Shown here: one piece after another, positions 20,301-27,285 of the stretch
Layout of the letters: the number at the start of each line of letters is the position of its first letter
Numbering within the stretch: the stretch's first letter is position 1
NCBI GenBank assembly: GCA_016795465.1
Contig: JAEUHK010000073.1
Span: 1-64,000 of the forward strand
Reading direction: 5' to 3'
DNA length: 64,000 nt
DNA from: Verrucomicrobiaceae bacterium
Lineage (GTDB): Bacteria > Verrucomicrobiota > Verrucomicrobiia > Verrucomicrobiales > Verrucomicrobiaceae
Translations under genes and position numbers: made by a program
The notes under the pieces: model-generated
What the model saw: the letters and a program-made list of their open reading frames with translations, nothing else
The model's database searches: none
Told to the model about the DNA's origin: nothing

Positions 20301-21693
20301 CATCAGCGGCAGCGGCTCCTACACGCAGACAAACGGCAATATCGTCTTCAACGCCGTGAACAGCTTCGCCGGACCCAGCGTCATCAACGGCGGCACGCTG
20401 CAACTCAACGCCGGCGGCGGCGCGGGCGGCCTGCGCGGCACGGTGACGGTCAATGCGGGCGCGACGATCCGCTCCACCAACACGGACACCTTTGGCTATG
20501 TCGTCGGTCAGAAGGTGAACGTGCTGAACATCAACGGCGGCACCGTCGAGCACACCACGGTGAACAACCTCACGCTCTCCAGCGTCGCCATTACGATGAA
20601 CGGCGGCATTTTGCAGGCCACCGGCGTCGGCGCGGCCGCGCGGCTCGATTTCTTCGGCGGCGGCACCTCGCTTACCACCGATGCGGCGGCCACCACGACA
20701 AGCATCGTGAACGGACAGATCAATCTCCGTCAAAACAACACCCTCTTCACGGTGAACGACGGCAGCGCCGCCATCGATCTCGCCATCACCGGCCCGATCA
20801 CCAACTCCGTCTTTGGCGAAGGCAACAACGCCCTCATCAAAGCCGGCACCGGCACCCTCGCGCTGAACGGCACCAGCACCTACACCGGCCCCACCACGCT
20901 CAATGCGGGCACTTTGGTCCTCGCAGGCAGTCTCGCCAGTCCGGTGACCACGAATGCGGCCATCCTCGCGCCGCAGGGCACGCCGAGCACCAGCAGCAGC
21001 CTCATGCAAACCAGCGCCGCCACGTTGCGCCATCGCATCAATGGCCCTGTTGCTGGCACGGACTACGACCGCCTCACGGTCGGCGGCACGGTGACGCTCG
21101 CCGGCGCGCTCGACATCATCGCCACACCCGCGCTCAGCATCGGCACCAGCTTCACTTTGATCAACAAAACCAGCGCCGGAGCCGTGAGCGGCACCTTCAC
21201 CGGACTCGCCGAAGGCGCGACCTTCACTGAGGACGGCAACCTCTTCCAAATCACCTACCAAGGCGGCGATGGCAATGATGTCGTGCTCACGGCCATCAGC
21301 GCGTTCACGCCCATCGAAAGCTGGCGCAACAGCCACTTCGGCAGCGCCGCCAACACCGGCAACGCGGCCGACAATGCCGACTTCGACGGCGACGGCCTCG
21401 CGAACCTCCTCGAATACGGCCTCGGGACGAATCCCACGACGCGGACCACGCACACGCCGCCGCTGCAACGCGCCGCGAATGAGTTCACACTCGACTTCAC
21501 CACCAGCGACACCGCCACTGACGTCACCGTCGCCGTCGAATCCAACACCGACCTCAGTCCCACCTGGAGCAGCGCCGGCATCACTTACGAGAACCTCGGC
21601 AGCAGCGGCGGCCAGACCACCTGGCGCGCCCACATCCCGAGCCCCGGCACGGAAACGAAACGCTTTGCACGGATCAAGGTGGTCAGGCCGTAG
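14311..21693 (+). CDS. Secreted fusion: PQQ-type sugar dehydrogenase, dihaem cytochrome c and beta-solenoid
   Basis: A 2,460-residue protein with signal peptide MKSILALITLLLPSFALAQS. Residues ~45-450 match soluble glucose/sorbosone dehydrogenases (GGGMFFHPTTGFLHITFGDD; LGLRSPHSMNFD; GDVGEGTKEEISVV). Residues ~490-980 match the TIGR03806 (HNE_0200) type. Two haem-binding CxxCH motifs lie at C807-H811 and C894-H898, with a DUF1349-like lectin-fold region (~620-800) inserted before the first. A second DUF1349-like region (~1010-1175) is followed by about 1,150 residues of autotransporter-associated beta-strand repeats. A C-terminal domain (~2330-2460) contains DFDGDGLANLLEYGLGTNP. The first half likely oxidises a sugar and passes electrons to its own haems; the second half would hold it at the surface. 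No Shine-Dalgarno sequence is visible; a REP abuts the start. Confidence 0.85.
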   Translation: MKSILALITLLLPSFALAQSYGIASRPSFTAFNGGTLPTNLPTFSGSWSAVPAFPNLTFQNIMGIAELPGQPANARKLVVWEREGRIYVVPRPSAANAVAPFTAAELNNTHKTLILDISNQCQGWDDSGLLNIAFHPNFATNGYIYMHYTWITPGTVTGNANTRPAQGTAHKDRVARFTYNHTTGQIDNASEQVLINLTSTNWWHAGGGMFFHPTTGFLHITFGDDVNGANTQQITNNFRSSVIRIDVNMIGGSVSHPIPKQPVTPAGSSTGNYYIPNDNPFVGVSGAMEEIFCLGLRSPHSMNFDAPSGRAFIGDVGEGTKEEISVVEPGESGLNFQWNRIEGLNGDLTAPYIGINKRPIIDYGRGDGTAVIGGRIYRGAEFGADLGGKYIFGDNVSGNVWYLNETTSPPTKVFLCNVPEGNGVNSGSDYRGISYFGTDNDNEFYICQLGTTSAQIFKLQRGGTPAPTMPATISATGLLSDVANVVPSASFLPMDVNSPLWSDNAHKSRWFAIPNSTTISFNATGNHTFPQGAVWLKHFELPIDDNNPNLRKRLETRVLVRDDLGGVYGVTYKWRADGSDADIVNGSETEAITINGTSEISMSLTTTDIGTQVFDQTSTNIGTGHEVTIRSGDIWNNSDNFRFLHTSKTGDFDARVRIESFSGAQGSYAKAGIMARSTLDANSPHVYAMVFPNNAARNNNNGGHELQYRTTAGGASAAVYPQLPHPRVSYPQTWLRLKREGNTFIHYWSEDGTMWKEYGRRTQTMPATLELGLATTSNNTGASVTARYHLNLQRTQTWLYPGKADCLQCHRPGSGYVLGMTTAQTNKFYDFAAALNGTSGTVTDNQLRAWNHIGLFSPAINEADIPTMLKAEPLTNTSASAELRMRSYIDMNCAHCHQSTGGGVHAYWDGRFELSLAQTGIVNGFVGNTLGLTNSPKVIVPQSIERSIMHMRMATASANHKMPPLAKSLVDQNAMTVLEQWINEVVQPPGDPLPSPWLSGDIGTVTLAGSSTYFNGTYILSSNGADVGGTADSMQAASYQLVTGDGELVAQVTSISNSSANAEAGVMVRETLDANSKHGSTLITFGNQSLFSRRTTTGGSTVNTNGSNGAPPRWVKIRRRGPYVESFTSTNGTTWALVGTETISMAQSVYFCLVHSSGAAGTTGNATFDNVSVTPGIFGAGQNLLVNNTAANPITWDAIPGISGTSVANGPVLWYQNDTLNFTGTGGTVTLAGAMNMNTGLLNIDATTGGFTFNGGSLTSGRIRVGTGENANIGAVLNGNALMLGQLGMNPNDATNLFSGTITLSSSTANTGTTTLESGNVIVNGAGVNFNSSSGFVINGSGVRIPTTAGYPYDSGLLRGGLLHLTAGTGDHFGAQMVTLNGGGIMYRDTLAGNQTETIQNLTLASGGNTLCAAPQGATTGDTLLVTNLTRSVGATLEARSAFGTLGGTGDLGRVNITNLNGSAAVNTNGIIGGWAYGGSGAAFSGDFLTLTANGLAAKTPDKASNTTGGTLNSQALNAATSADNFLVNSNQTVDGTTVPTLTVNSLIEQNDIILNNGAKLVIGSGGLILRTANFWMQTGAGAGGKLTTGLPSGELFVTTPNTPDGLTDHRIRVRIEDNGTTPLILVKSGRGRLNLGGNTGTGTTANAYTGGTFINEGVIVAYDNTALSSGAVTVRPGGTLWLAGNVTLANSVTTSGFGGTTSTSVLMGALRMDAATTLSGPVTLAGHTRVENTSAGNIGTISGTTTGSGGIEKTGAGILVLSNVNNAFNGDIIVNAGTLRTGGFRGGYFATATLGANTSDRTITVNTGAILDFTANNIFTGAGASAGGLPKLAINGGTLQSSRFNVIGHLTLNGGTLVQTSLDTGLYEGYEFLGDITVAGTAMSTISSTNGRANHIAGGRNLRISITQAAAGLTISNPLREGSGDYVGTGAITKDGAGTLILTANNTYTAGTTISAGTLQLGNGGATGSPGTGAIVNNGSILVNRDTSAALTLVAISGSGSYTQTNGNIVFNAVNSFAGPSVINGGTLQLNAGGGAGGLRGTVTVNAGATIRSTNTDTFGYVVGQKVNVLNINGGTVEHTTVNNLTLSSVAITMNGGILQATGVGAAARLDFFGGGTSLTTDAAATTTSIVNGQINLRQNNTLFTVNDGSAAIDLAITGPITNSVFGEGNNALIKAGTGTLALNGTSTYTGPTTLNAGTLVLAGSLASPVTTNAAILAPQGTPSTSSSLMQTSAATLRHRINGPVAGTDYDRLTVGGTVTLAGALDIIATPALSIGTSFTLINKTSAGAVSGTFTGLAEGATFTEDGNLFQITYQGGDGNDVVLTAISAFTPIESWRNSHFGSAANTGNAADNADFDGDGLANLLEYGLGTNPTTRTTHTPPLQRAANEFTLDFTTSDTATDVTVAVESNTDLSPTWSSAGITYENLGSSGGQTTWRAHIPSPGTETKRFARIKVVRP

Positions 21694-21745
21694 CTTGTGG
21701 CCGGAGGCGCTTGCTTGCCTCCCCGCACTCCGGTTGATTGTCCTC

Positions 21746-22669
21746 ATGATCCTTCGTTTCTTCCTCTACAGCCTCCTCGTCGCCTCGCTCCCAGCCGTGG
21801 GCGAGGATTTGTGCCAGCAACCTTCACCCGAAGAGATGGCAAAGGCGGCCGGAGTCACGCTGCCGCCGCTGCCGTGGCATGTGGCGAATGTGTGGTGGGA
21901 CTTTGAGAAGCCGGTGGAGCACTTCACGTCCCTGGAGGTCGATGTGACGATCGACCGGGATGTGCCGAGCGATTACAACTTGTACATCTCGCCGTGCGGC
22001 ATCGCGAAGATCAACGGCTTGCAGTTCTACGGCGGCATCCAGACCAACATCAACGGCTGGGCCACCAAAGAGAGCCGTGAACGCGTGCATCGCGGCAAAG
22101 GCGGCATTTTTTCACGTTGGTCGAGCGACAAGACGACGCCCATCGGGCTGGATCATGTGCGCACGGCGGCGGAGGACTGCTTGGTGGAGAGCGCGGGCTA
22201 CGAAGGTGAGTTCGCGAGTGTGCGGAGGCCGTTTGCGTGGACGAAGGGCACTTACACCTGGTGCATCACGAAAGGGGCGAGCGAAGGCGGCAATACGTGG
22301 TTCACCTGCACGATTCGTGATTCGAAGGGCAGCGTGCATGAGGTGGGCAGTTTGCGGTTTGAGGGCACGGACTTCACGTTTTGGGAGCGGCACAGCGCCT
22401 TCGTGGAAGTTTACAGCACGTCGAAGATTCCGAAGTCCGGCATACCGAAGGTGAATGTGACGTTTGGCTGGCCGCGATTGAACGGAGCGAAGGTGCCGCT
22501 GAAGAAAGCGCATGCCTACTATCCCGACAAAGGTGGCCCAGACTCGCCGGATTGCGCGTGGGTGAAGGCGGAGGGCGAAAACTGCGTCGTGGAGGTCGGT
22601 CCGATCTTCAAACGCGATGAAGCGAAGCGGCGGCATGATCTGGCAACGAGTGTGAAGGATGCGAATTGA
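21746..22669 (+). CDS. Secreted DUF3472-like protein
   Basis: A 307-residue protein from the ATG at 21746 (MILRFFLYSLLVASLPAVGED, signal peptide). An in-frame open stretch reaches back into the preceding gene but has no supporting start. The motifs WWDFEKPVEHFTSLEVDVTI, NGLQFYGGIQTNINGW and GKGGIFSRW resemble DUF3472 proteins and the gene product at 2378. Function is unknown. It lies 52 bp after the giant fusion gene and may be cotranscribed with it. Its stop is only 20 bp before the first half-site of the two-component promoter. Confidence 0.72.
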   Translation: MILRFFLYSLLVASLPAVGEDLCQQPSPEEMAKAAGVTLPPLPWHVANVWWDFEKPVEHFTSLEVDVTIDRDVPSDYNLYISPCGIAKINGLQFYGGIQTNINGWATKESRERVHRGKGGIFSRWSSDKTTPIGLDHVRTAAEDCLVESAGYEGEFASVRRPFAWTKGTYTWCITKGASEGGNTWFTCTIRDSKGSVHEVGSLRFEGTDFTFWERHSAFVEVYSTSKIPKSGIPKVNVTFGWPRLNGAKVPLKKAHAYYPDKGGPDSPDCAWVKAEGENCVVEVGPIFKRDEAKRRHDLATSVKDAN

Positions 22670-22689
22670 TGAGGTAGATTACCAATCGG

Positions 22690-22743
22690 TAACGATTCGG
22701 TTACGGATTTGGCTTTTCAGGCGGAGGGCGTGCCGGGTAGAGT
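22690..22743 (+). promoter_or_regulatory. Promoter and tandem operator S1 (two-component system)
   Basis: Half-sites GTAACG (22689-22694) and GTTACG (22700-22705) are 11 bp apart. The second begins 38 bp before the -10-like TAGAGT (22738-22743); TTTTCA (22714-22719) with an 18-bp spacer is a possible -35. The kinase/regulator genes start at 22760. The same layout recurs at S2, S3 and S4. Position just upstream of the -35 fits an activator of the OmpR/PhoB type, so autoregulation is the simplest reading. Confidence 0.7.
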
Positions 22744-22759
22744 CCGCGCTCACGTTCCC

Positions 22760-23437
22760 ATGCAGATACTTGTCGTAGAAGATGAACCGGATCTCGCCCG
22801 CCATATCGCGGGTGCCTTGACGCGCAGCGGTCATGCGACGGAGGTGCGCCACGATGGCAAGGAGGCGCTCGAAACGGCGCTGAACCGCAGGCCAGACCTG
22901 ATCGTGCTGGATGTGAATCTGCCGTCGATGGATGGTTTCACCGTTTTATCGCGGCTGCGGCAGGCGCAGTCGTCGTCGCGGGTGATCATGCTGACCTCGC
23001 ATGGCGATGTGGAGAGCCGTTTGCGCGGTTTGAACGGCGGCGCGGATGATTATCTGGCGAAACCCTTCTCGATGGATGAACTCGTCGCGCGGGTGACCGT
23101 GCTCGGGCGTCGCGGCGGGGCGCTGGCGGAGGAAAATGTGCTCAAGGCGGGTGATGTGGTGATGGATGTGCCGCAGCGCAAGGTGACGCGGAAGGGCGAG
23201 AAGATCGAGCTTTCGCCACGCGAGTTCGAGGTGCTGCAGATCCTAATGAAGGAGCCGGCGCGTGTGTTTTCCCGCAATGACATCTGCGAGCGCATCTGGC
23301 AGCGGGAGCACCAGTATGACACGCGCACGGTGGAGATCTTCATCATGCGGCTGCGCAAGAAGCTGGAACTCGACGACGGGGCGAATTTGATTCGCACCGT
23401 GCGCGGCGCGGGCTACCAGATGGCCGTGACCGAATGA
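22760..23437 (+). CDS. OmpR-family response regulator
   Basis: A 225-residue regulator. The receiver domain (1-115) has acidic pocket E7/D8, phospho-acceptor D51 (LIVLDVNLPS) and the conserved lysine in DDYLAKPF. A Trans_reg_C winged helix (about 128-222; LSPREFEVLQILM, RTVRGAGYQM) binds DNA. The ATG at 22760 gives the canonical MQILVVEDE start; an upstream in-frame start at 22709 would lie within the promoter. It overlaps the kinase by ATGA. OmpR-type winged helices bind direct repeats spaced 10-11 bp, which is what is found at S1 to S4, making this the best candidate for the regulator of those promoters. Confidence 0.94.
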   Translation: MQILVVEDEPDLARHIAGALTRSGHATEVRHDGKEALETALNRRPDLIVLDVNLPSMDGFTVLSRLRQAQSSSRVIMLTSHGDVESRLRGLNGGADDYLAKPFSMDELVARVTVLGRRGGALAEENVLKAGDVVMDVPQRKVTRKGEKIELSPREFEVLQILMKEPARVFSRNDICERIWQREHQYDTRTVEIFIMRLRKKLELDDGANLIRTVRGAGYQMAVTE

Positions 23438-24780
23438 GACGCTGGCCGCTCAAGATCAAAACCGGCGCCTACGCGGCGTTGCTGACCATGCTGACGCTGA
23501 TGGTCACGGCGGTGTTCTTTTTCACCATCCTCTACTACCGCCAGCGCAAGGAAGTGGACGACGAGCTGCGCGACAACGCGGACGAGCTCGTGCGCGATCT
23601 GCGCAATTTCCGCGGCGCGCCGGTGAATCCGCGGCATCCGCTGAGCGTGAAGTTTGTGCCGGTGGACCTGCGTGAGCACTACCTCATGCTGATGGGGCCG
23701 GAGGGACAACTCTTGTATCAATCGCCGAATCTCGAAGGCACCAACATCGAGGGCGAGCCGGGCTTTCGCACCGTGACGATCGCGCAGCAGGCCTGTCGCG
23801 CGGGCAGCTTCAAAATGGGTGACTTCACCGTGCATGTGGCGATGAGTCTCGCACCACTGGAGGCGTTTCACGCGGATCTGCGTTTCGGACTGCTGATGAC
23901 GCTGCCGCTGATCGGCGTCATGGTCTTCGCAGGCGGTTTGTGGCTCGGAAATCGTGCCGTGGCCCCCGTTGCAGCGCTCTCGCATGCCGCGGAGGCCATT
24001 TCGGTCGAAAATCTCGCCGAACGGCTGCCCACACCGCCTGCTGATGATGAGATCGCGAGGCTGACTGTGGTGCTGAATAGCGCGTTTGATCGTCTGCGGG
24101 CCGCTTACACCTCCGCGACGCGTTTTTCCGCCGATGCCTCGCATCAGCTCAAAACGCCCGTGGCCGTTTTGCGGGCCGGTTTGGAGTCTTTGCGCGATTC
24201 GCCGGAAACAAGCGCCGCCTCGCGTGAAGAGCTCGATGGCCTGCTGCGGCAAGTGCGACGCCTCACGGGCTTGATTCAGGATTTGCTGCTGCTGGCGGGC
24301 ACGGATGCGCGGAGGCTGCGTTTGGAGAGCCAGCCCTTCGATTTGAGCGATCTGGCTGCGGAGGCGCTCGATGACCTCGGCGTACTCGCTCACGACCGGC
24401 TGGAGGTGGAGAGTGATTTGACGCCTGGACTCACCGTGTGCGCGGATCGTCGTCACGTGGCGATGGTTTCTCAAAATCTCATCGAAAACGCGGCGAAGTA
24501 CACGCCGGAAGGCGGTCGTGTGCGAGTCACGACCACTCGCGAAGGCGATGTCGCGCGGCTTTCGGTGGCGAACACGGGGCCTGCGTTGCCGGAAGCGGAT
24601 CGCGAGGGGATTTTCGAGCGTTTCCGCCGCGGCTCCCAAGTTGGCGAAGGTACCAGCGGGCATGGTTTGGGCCTGAACATCGCGAGAGAACTCGCTCGAG
24701 CGCATGGCGGTGATTTGGAACTCGTGCGCAGCGATGGCGAGTGGACGGAGTTTGCGCTGACGTTACCAATGGGCGTGTGA
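23434..24780 (+). CDS. Membrane sensor histidine kinase
   Basis: A 448-residue kinase with a membrane segment at about 10-32, a periplasmic sensor region (33-148), a second membrane segment (about 150-172), a HAMP domain (175-225) and a HisKA domain with phospho-acceptor H237 (FSADASHQLKTPVAVL). A HATPase_c domain has an N box (NLIENAAKYT) and G boxes (GLGLNIARELARAHGG). It is the cognate sensor of the regulator it overlaps. The signal sensed cannot be read from the sequence. A REPIN-B copy starts at the base directly after its stop codon. Confidence 0.94.
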   Translation: MRRWPLKIKTGAYAALLTMLTLMVTAVFFFTILYYRQRKEVDDELRDNADELVRDLRNFRGAPVNPRHPLSVKFVPVDLREHYLMLMGPEGQLLYQSPNLEGTNIEGEPGFRTVTIAQQACRAGSFKMGDFTVHVAMSLAPLEAFHADLRFGLLMTLPLIGVMVFAGGLWLGNRAVAPVAALSHAAEAISVENLAERLPTPPADDEIARLTVVLNSAFDRLRAAYTSATRFSADASHQLKTPVAVLRAGLESLRDSPETSAASREELDGLLRQVRRLTGLIQDLLLLAGTDARRLRLESQPFDLSDLAAEALDDLGVLAHDRLEVESDLTPGLTVCADRRHVAMVSQNLIENAAKYTPEGGRVRVTTTREGDVARLSVANTGPALPEADREGIFERFRRGSQVGEGTSGHGLGLNIARELARAHGGDLELVRSDGEWTEFALTLPMGV

Positions 24781-24918
24781 GCGTTTTGGAGTGCGGTGGG
24801 AAGACCGCGGAGCGGTCGCGACACCGCTTTCGTGCGGGCGGAGCGGGTGGTGGGTAGATTGCGTATCCTGCGGGCTAAAGCGGTGTCGCGCTTCGCTTCT
24901 CACCGCACTCCAGGACGC
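24781..24918. repeat. REPIN family B, copy 1
   Basis: A 138-bp element that folds on itself: the left end (GCGTTTTGGAGTGCGGTG) matches the reverse complement of the right end with few changes, and an inner 14-bp arm pair (CGCGACACCGCTTT at 24817-24830 with AAAGCGGTGTCGCG near 24877-24890) is perfect. A second copy, about 93% identical (9 differences in 138 by eye), follows the RAYT in the same orientation. Confidence 0.88.
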
Positions 24919-24962
24919 TGTCGCGCTTGCGAGAGGTCCAACTGCTTTTTAGACTTTGTGCC

Positions 24963-25532
24963 ATGCATCCCGATGACGATCCGAAGCTCGCGTGGCCGCA
25001 TGCTCCGACACATCGACTTGGCGAACGTGGCATCTACTTCGTCACGGCGGGCACTTACCTCAAGCGGCACCACTTTCGCGGCCCGGAGCGCCTCGAAGTG
25101 CTTCACCGCGGACTCTTGACCGTCTGCGAGCGGTTCCACTGGCGGCTCGAAGCTTGGGCGGTGTTCTCGAATCACTACCACTTCGTCGCGGAATCTCCTG
25201 CCAGTGCTGAAACGCTTCCACAAATGCTCTCGCAGCTTCACACCAAAACGGCGAAGTGGGTCAATCAGCTCGATGACATGCCGGAACGCCAGGTCTGGCA
25301 CAATTACCGCGAAACGCTCCTCACCTTCGAGCCCTCCTGCTTCGCGCGACTCAACTACACGCATCAAAACGCCGTCAAACACGGCCTCGTGAAGCAGGCA
25401 CGCGACTACCCGTGGTGCTCCGCGGCTTGGTTCGAGAAACACACATCGCGTGCCATGGCCAAAGCTATCAGTCGCTTCAAAACCGATCGCGTCCAAGTGC
25501 CTGATGCTTACGACGTGGCTCCCGAGTGGTGA
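24963..25532 (+). CDS. REP-associated tyrosine transposase (RAYT), family B
   Basis: A 189-residue protein from ATG 24963 (MHPDDDPKLAW); an in-frame ATG at 24927 would add twelve residues. The HUH-like pair is in AVFSNHYHFVAES, and NYTHQNAVKHGLV is the RAYT motif with the likely catalytic tyrosine. The C-terminal YPWCSAAWFE motif is typical of the family. It differs clearly from the RAYT at 13400. It is flanked by direct copies of REPIN B (44 bp before, 11 bp after), so gene plus repeats form one unit. It appears intact. Confidence 0.9.
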   Translation: MHPDDDPKLAWPHAPTHRLGERGIYFVTAGTYLKRHHFRGPERLEVLHRGLLTVCERFHWRLEAWAVFSNHYHFVAESPASAETLPQMLSQLHTKTAKWVNQLDDMPERQVWHNYRETLLTFEPSCFARLNYTHQNAVKHGLVKQARDYPWCSAAWFEKHTSRAMAKAISRFKTDRVQVPDAYDVAPEW

Positions 25533-25543
25533 GACCCGCGTGA

Positions 25544-25681
25544 GCGTTTTGGACTGCGGTGGGAAGGCCGCGGAGCGGTCGCGACACCGCTTTGGTGCGG
25601 GCGGAGCGGGTGGTGGCTGGATTGCGTGTCGTGCGGGCGAAAGCGGTGTCGCGCTTCGCTTCCCACCGCACTCCAGGACGC
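25544..25681. repeat. REPIN family B, copy 2
   Basis: Second 138-bp copy of the element at 24781-24918, in the same orientation. The similarity extends a few bases outward on both sides (GTGAG before, TGTCGCG after), so the two copies may mark the borders of a transposed RAYT unit. Confidence 0.88.
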
Positions 25682-25703
25682 TGTCGCGTGCCTCGTTTGT
25701 GCC

Positions 25704-27170
25704 TTACCTCGCCACGATGGGGCGATACTGCTCGACGGTGAGGCGCTGCTGGGTGCTGGCGGAGAAGGTGGACCAGTTGGTGGTGAGCCATTCTTGGGCG
25801 GACTGGTCGTCGGTTTTGCGCCAGGCGCGGTAGTAGCGGGCGATGGCGTCATCGCGGCCGCGGGTGGTGGAGAGCTGGTTGGCGAGGGCGAGCGAGGCGT
25901 TGATGTCGGAGGAGGCGAGGACATCGGCGAGGCTCAAACGGGCCTGATCCATGCCGGAGGAAACGGGCGTGGTATCGACCCACTGGCGCAGGCCGATGGG
26001 ATCGGTGGCGGCCCAGGAGTTGTAGGCACCGGCGTAGCCTTCGGTGGCGAGTTCCTGCGGCTGCGAGCCGAGCCAGGCGAGCGCTTTGTCCGGCTCCATC
26101 GCGCCCCAAAGGGTGCCGATGTGCGTGATGGCCTGGCGACGCACACTGGCATCGGCGAGCGAGCCGCTCCACGCGGTGGCAGCCTCAATGTCGCTCGCGG
26201 CCCAGACGGTGGCGAGCGTGGCGGCGGCTTCGTCTTTGCCGGGGCCCGAGGGCAGGCTACGGATCCAATCGGCAGCAGCAGCGGGGTTCGTGGTGCCCCA
26301 GATATCGGCGATGGCGGCGGCGAGCGCGGCACCATCCATTTGCGAAACGGCATCGGTGTAATGCGCGGCGGCTTCCTGCGGATTTTGCAGCGCCCACTCG
26401 CTCGCGACGGCGACGGTGGCGGTCTGTCGCGCGTCTTTGTTGGTCAAAGTGGAGGCCCATTTGGCTGCGGCCGGTGCGTTTTGCTCGGCCCATGTTCCCG
26501 CGGTGGCGGCGATGAGCGGCTGCGAGAGGTAACCCGTGGAGGTGAGCCACTGCGCCGCTGCGGCGGGCGTGCGGCGCGTCCAGCCGATCATGACATCGGT
26601 GAGCGCCTGATCTTTGAGCGGGCCGGAGAGGTTTTCATCGGCCCACATCCATGCGGCGCGGGCATCGCGGGCGGCCCATTTGTTCACGGCGATGCCGATG
26701 GACTCGGAACGCATCGTGCCGGCGTGGAGCGAGGTGCGGGCGTAATCGAGCGCGGCCACCGGATCGCTATCGCTCCAGACGGAGTAAATGCCGCGGAGGT
26801 AGTCGAGCTTGTCCTGCTCGGAGGAAATGGTCTGCATGACCTGCAGCGCGGTGGCGGGATCGCGCTTCGCGGCCTCGGCACCAGCTTGGCGGAGCATCGT
26901 GGCACGCTCCTGCGGATCGAGCTCCTGCATGGCGGCGGAGAGCGAGGGCGCGCCGTCTTTGCTCTCGCTGCCGGACGACCCGCCGGGCGCGGGTGTGAGC
27001 GCATGACCGCGCTCCGGCGAGCCTCCAGGCACCGCGTCGCGGTGTCCAGATCGCATCTCGGTATCACTCAGCAAGGGCGTGAGCAGCACCGTCACTCCGG
27101 CCCCTGCCGCGGCGCCGATGGCGACGAGCAGGGCATTCGCGAAAAGCGAGCCGTTACGGAGTGAGAACAT
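25704..27170 (-). CDS. Membrane-anchored alpha-helical repeat protein
   Basis: A 488-residue protein of unrecognised function. A hydrophobic segment (FANALLVAIGAAAGAGVTVLL, residues ~9-30) should anchor it, with the rest exported. Residues 120-440 contain about ten degenerate units of 33-36 residues with the pattern AAxW..LP...R..A...I...WA..DP, reminiscent of HEAT- or Sel1-like solenoids and common in Verrucomicrobiota. It is probably a binding scaffold. It reads toward REPIN B and is divergent from the GloVer gene at 27286; operator S2 lies between them but appears oriented toward 27286. Confidence 0.72.
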   Translation of the reverse strand: MFSLRNGSLFANALLVAIGAAAGAGVTVLLTPLLSDTEMRSGHRDAVPGGSPERGHALTPAPGGSSGSESKDGAPSLSAAMQELDPQERATMLRQAGAEAAKRDPATALQVMQTISSEQDKLDYLRGIYSVWSDSDPVAALDYARTSLHAGTMRSESIGIAVNKWAARDARAAWMWADENLSGPLKDQALTDVMIGWTRRTPAAAAQWLTSTGYLSQPLIAATAGTWAEQNAPAAAKWASTLTNKDARQTATVAVASEWALQNPQEAAAHYTDAVSQMDGAALAAAIADIWGTTNPAAAADWIRSLPSGPGKDEAAATLATVWAASDIEAATAWSGSLADASVRRQAITHIGTLWGAMEPDKALAWLGSQPQELATEGYAGAYNSWAATDPIGLRQWVDTTPVSSGMDQARLSLADVLASSDINASLALANQLSTTRGRDDAIARYYRAWRKTDDQSAQEWLTTNWSTFSASTQQRLTVEQYRPIVAR

Positions 27171-27221
27171 ATTTCGACCTCAAAGAGACCATTTTCCCGG
27201 CTGCACGGCAATCTGGATTTA

Positions 27222-27276
27222 GTAACCGAACGGTTACGGTTCAGGCTTGGCAAGGCGGAGGCCGTCTGGATAGACT
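27222..27276 (+). promoter_or_regulatory. Promoter and tandem operator S2 (GloVer gene)
   Basis: Half-sites GTAACC (27222-27227) and GTTACG (27233-27238) are 11 bp apart. A -35-like TTGGCA (27247-27252), an 18-bp spacer and the -10-like TAGACT (27271-27276) follow. The start codon GTG (27286) is only ten bases beyond, so the transcript is nearly leaderless. The region from the -35 to the start site closely resembles S1. Confidence 0.7.
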
Positions 27277-27285
27277 CCGCGCGTT

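Noticed and set aside
16360..21747. Very long open frame on the minus strand opposite the fusion gene (and similar ones opposite 9293, 4764 and 37544)
   Set aside because: The plus-strand frames have signal peptides, domains and motifs; the antisense frames are basic/alanine-rich without domains and stay open because of GC-rich codon use and repeated DNA.
23434..24780. Frameshift or decay in the kinase because a REPIN abuts its stop codon
   Set aside because: All kinase motifs and the normal C-terminal G box are present before the stop; the repeat starts exactly after it.
27183..27236. S2 acting in both directions, also driving the minus-strand gene at 27170
   Set aside because: Applying the same 38-bp rule toward the minus strand gives TCTCTT, which lacks the A2/A4/T6 pattern.
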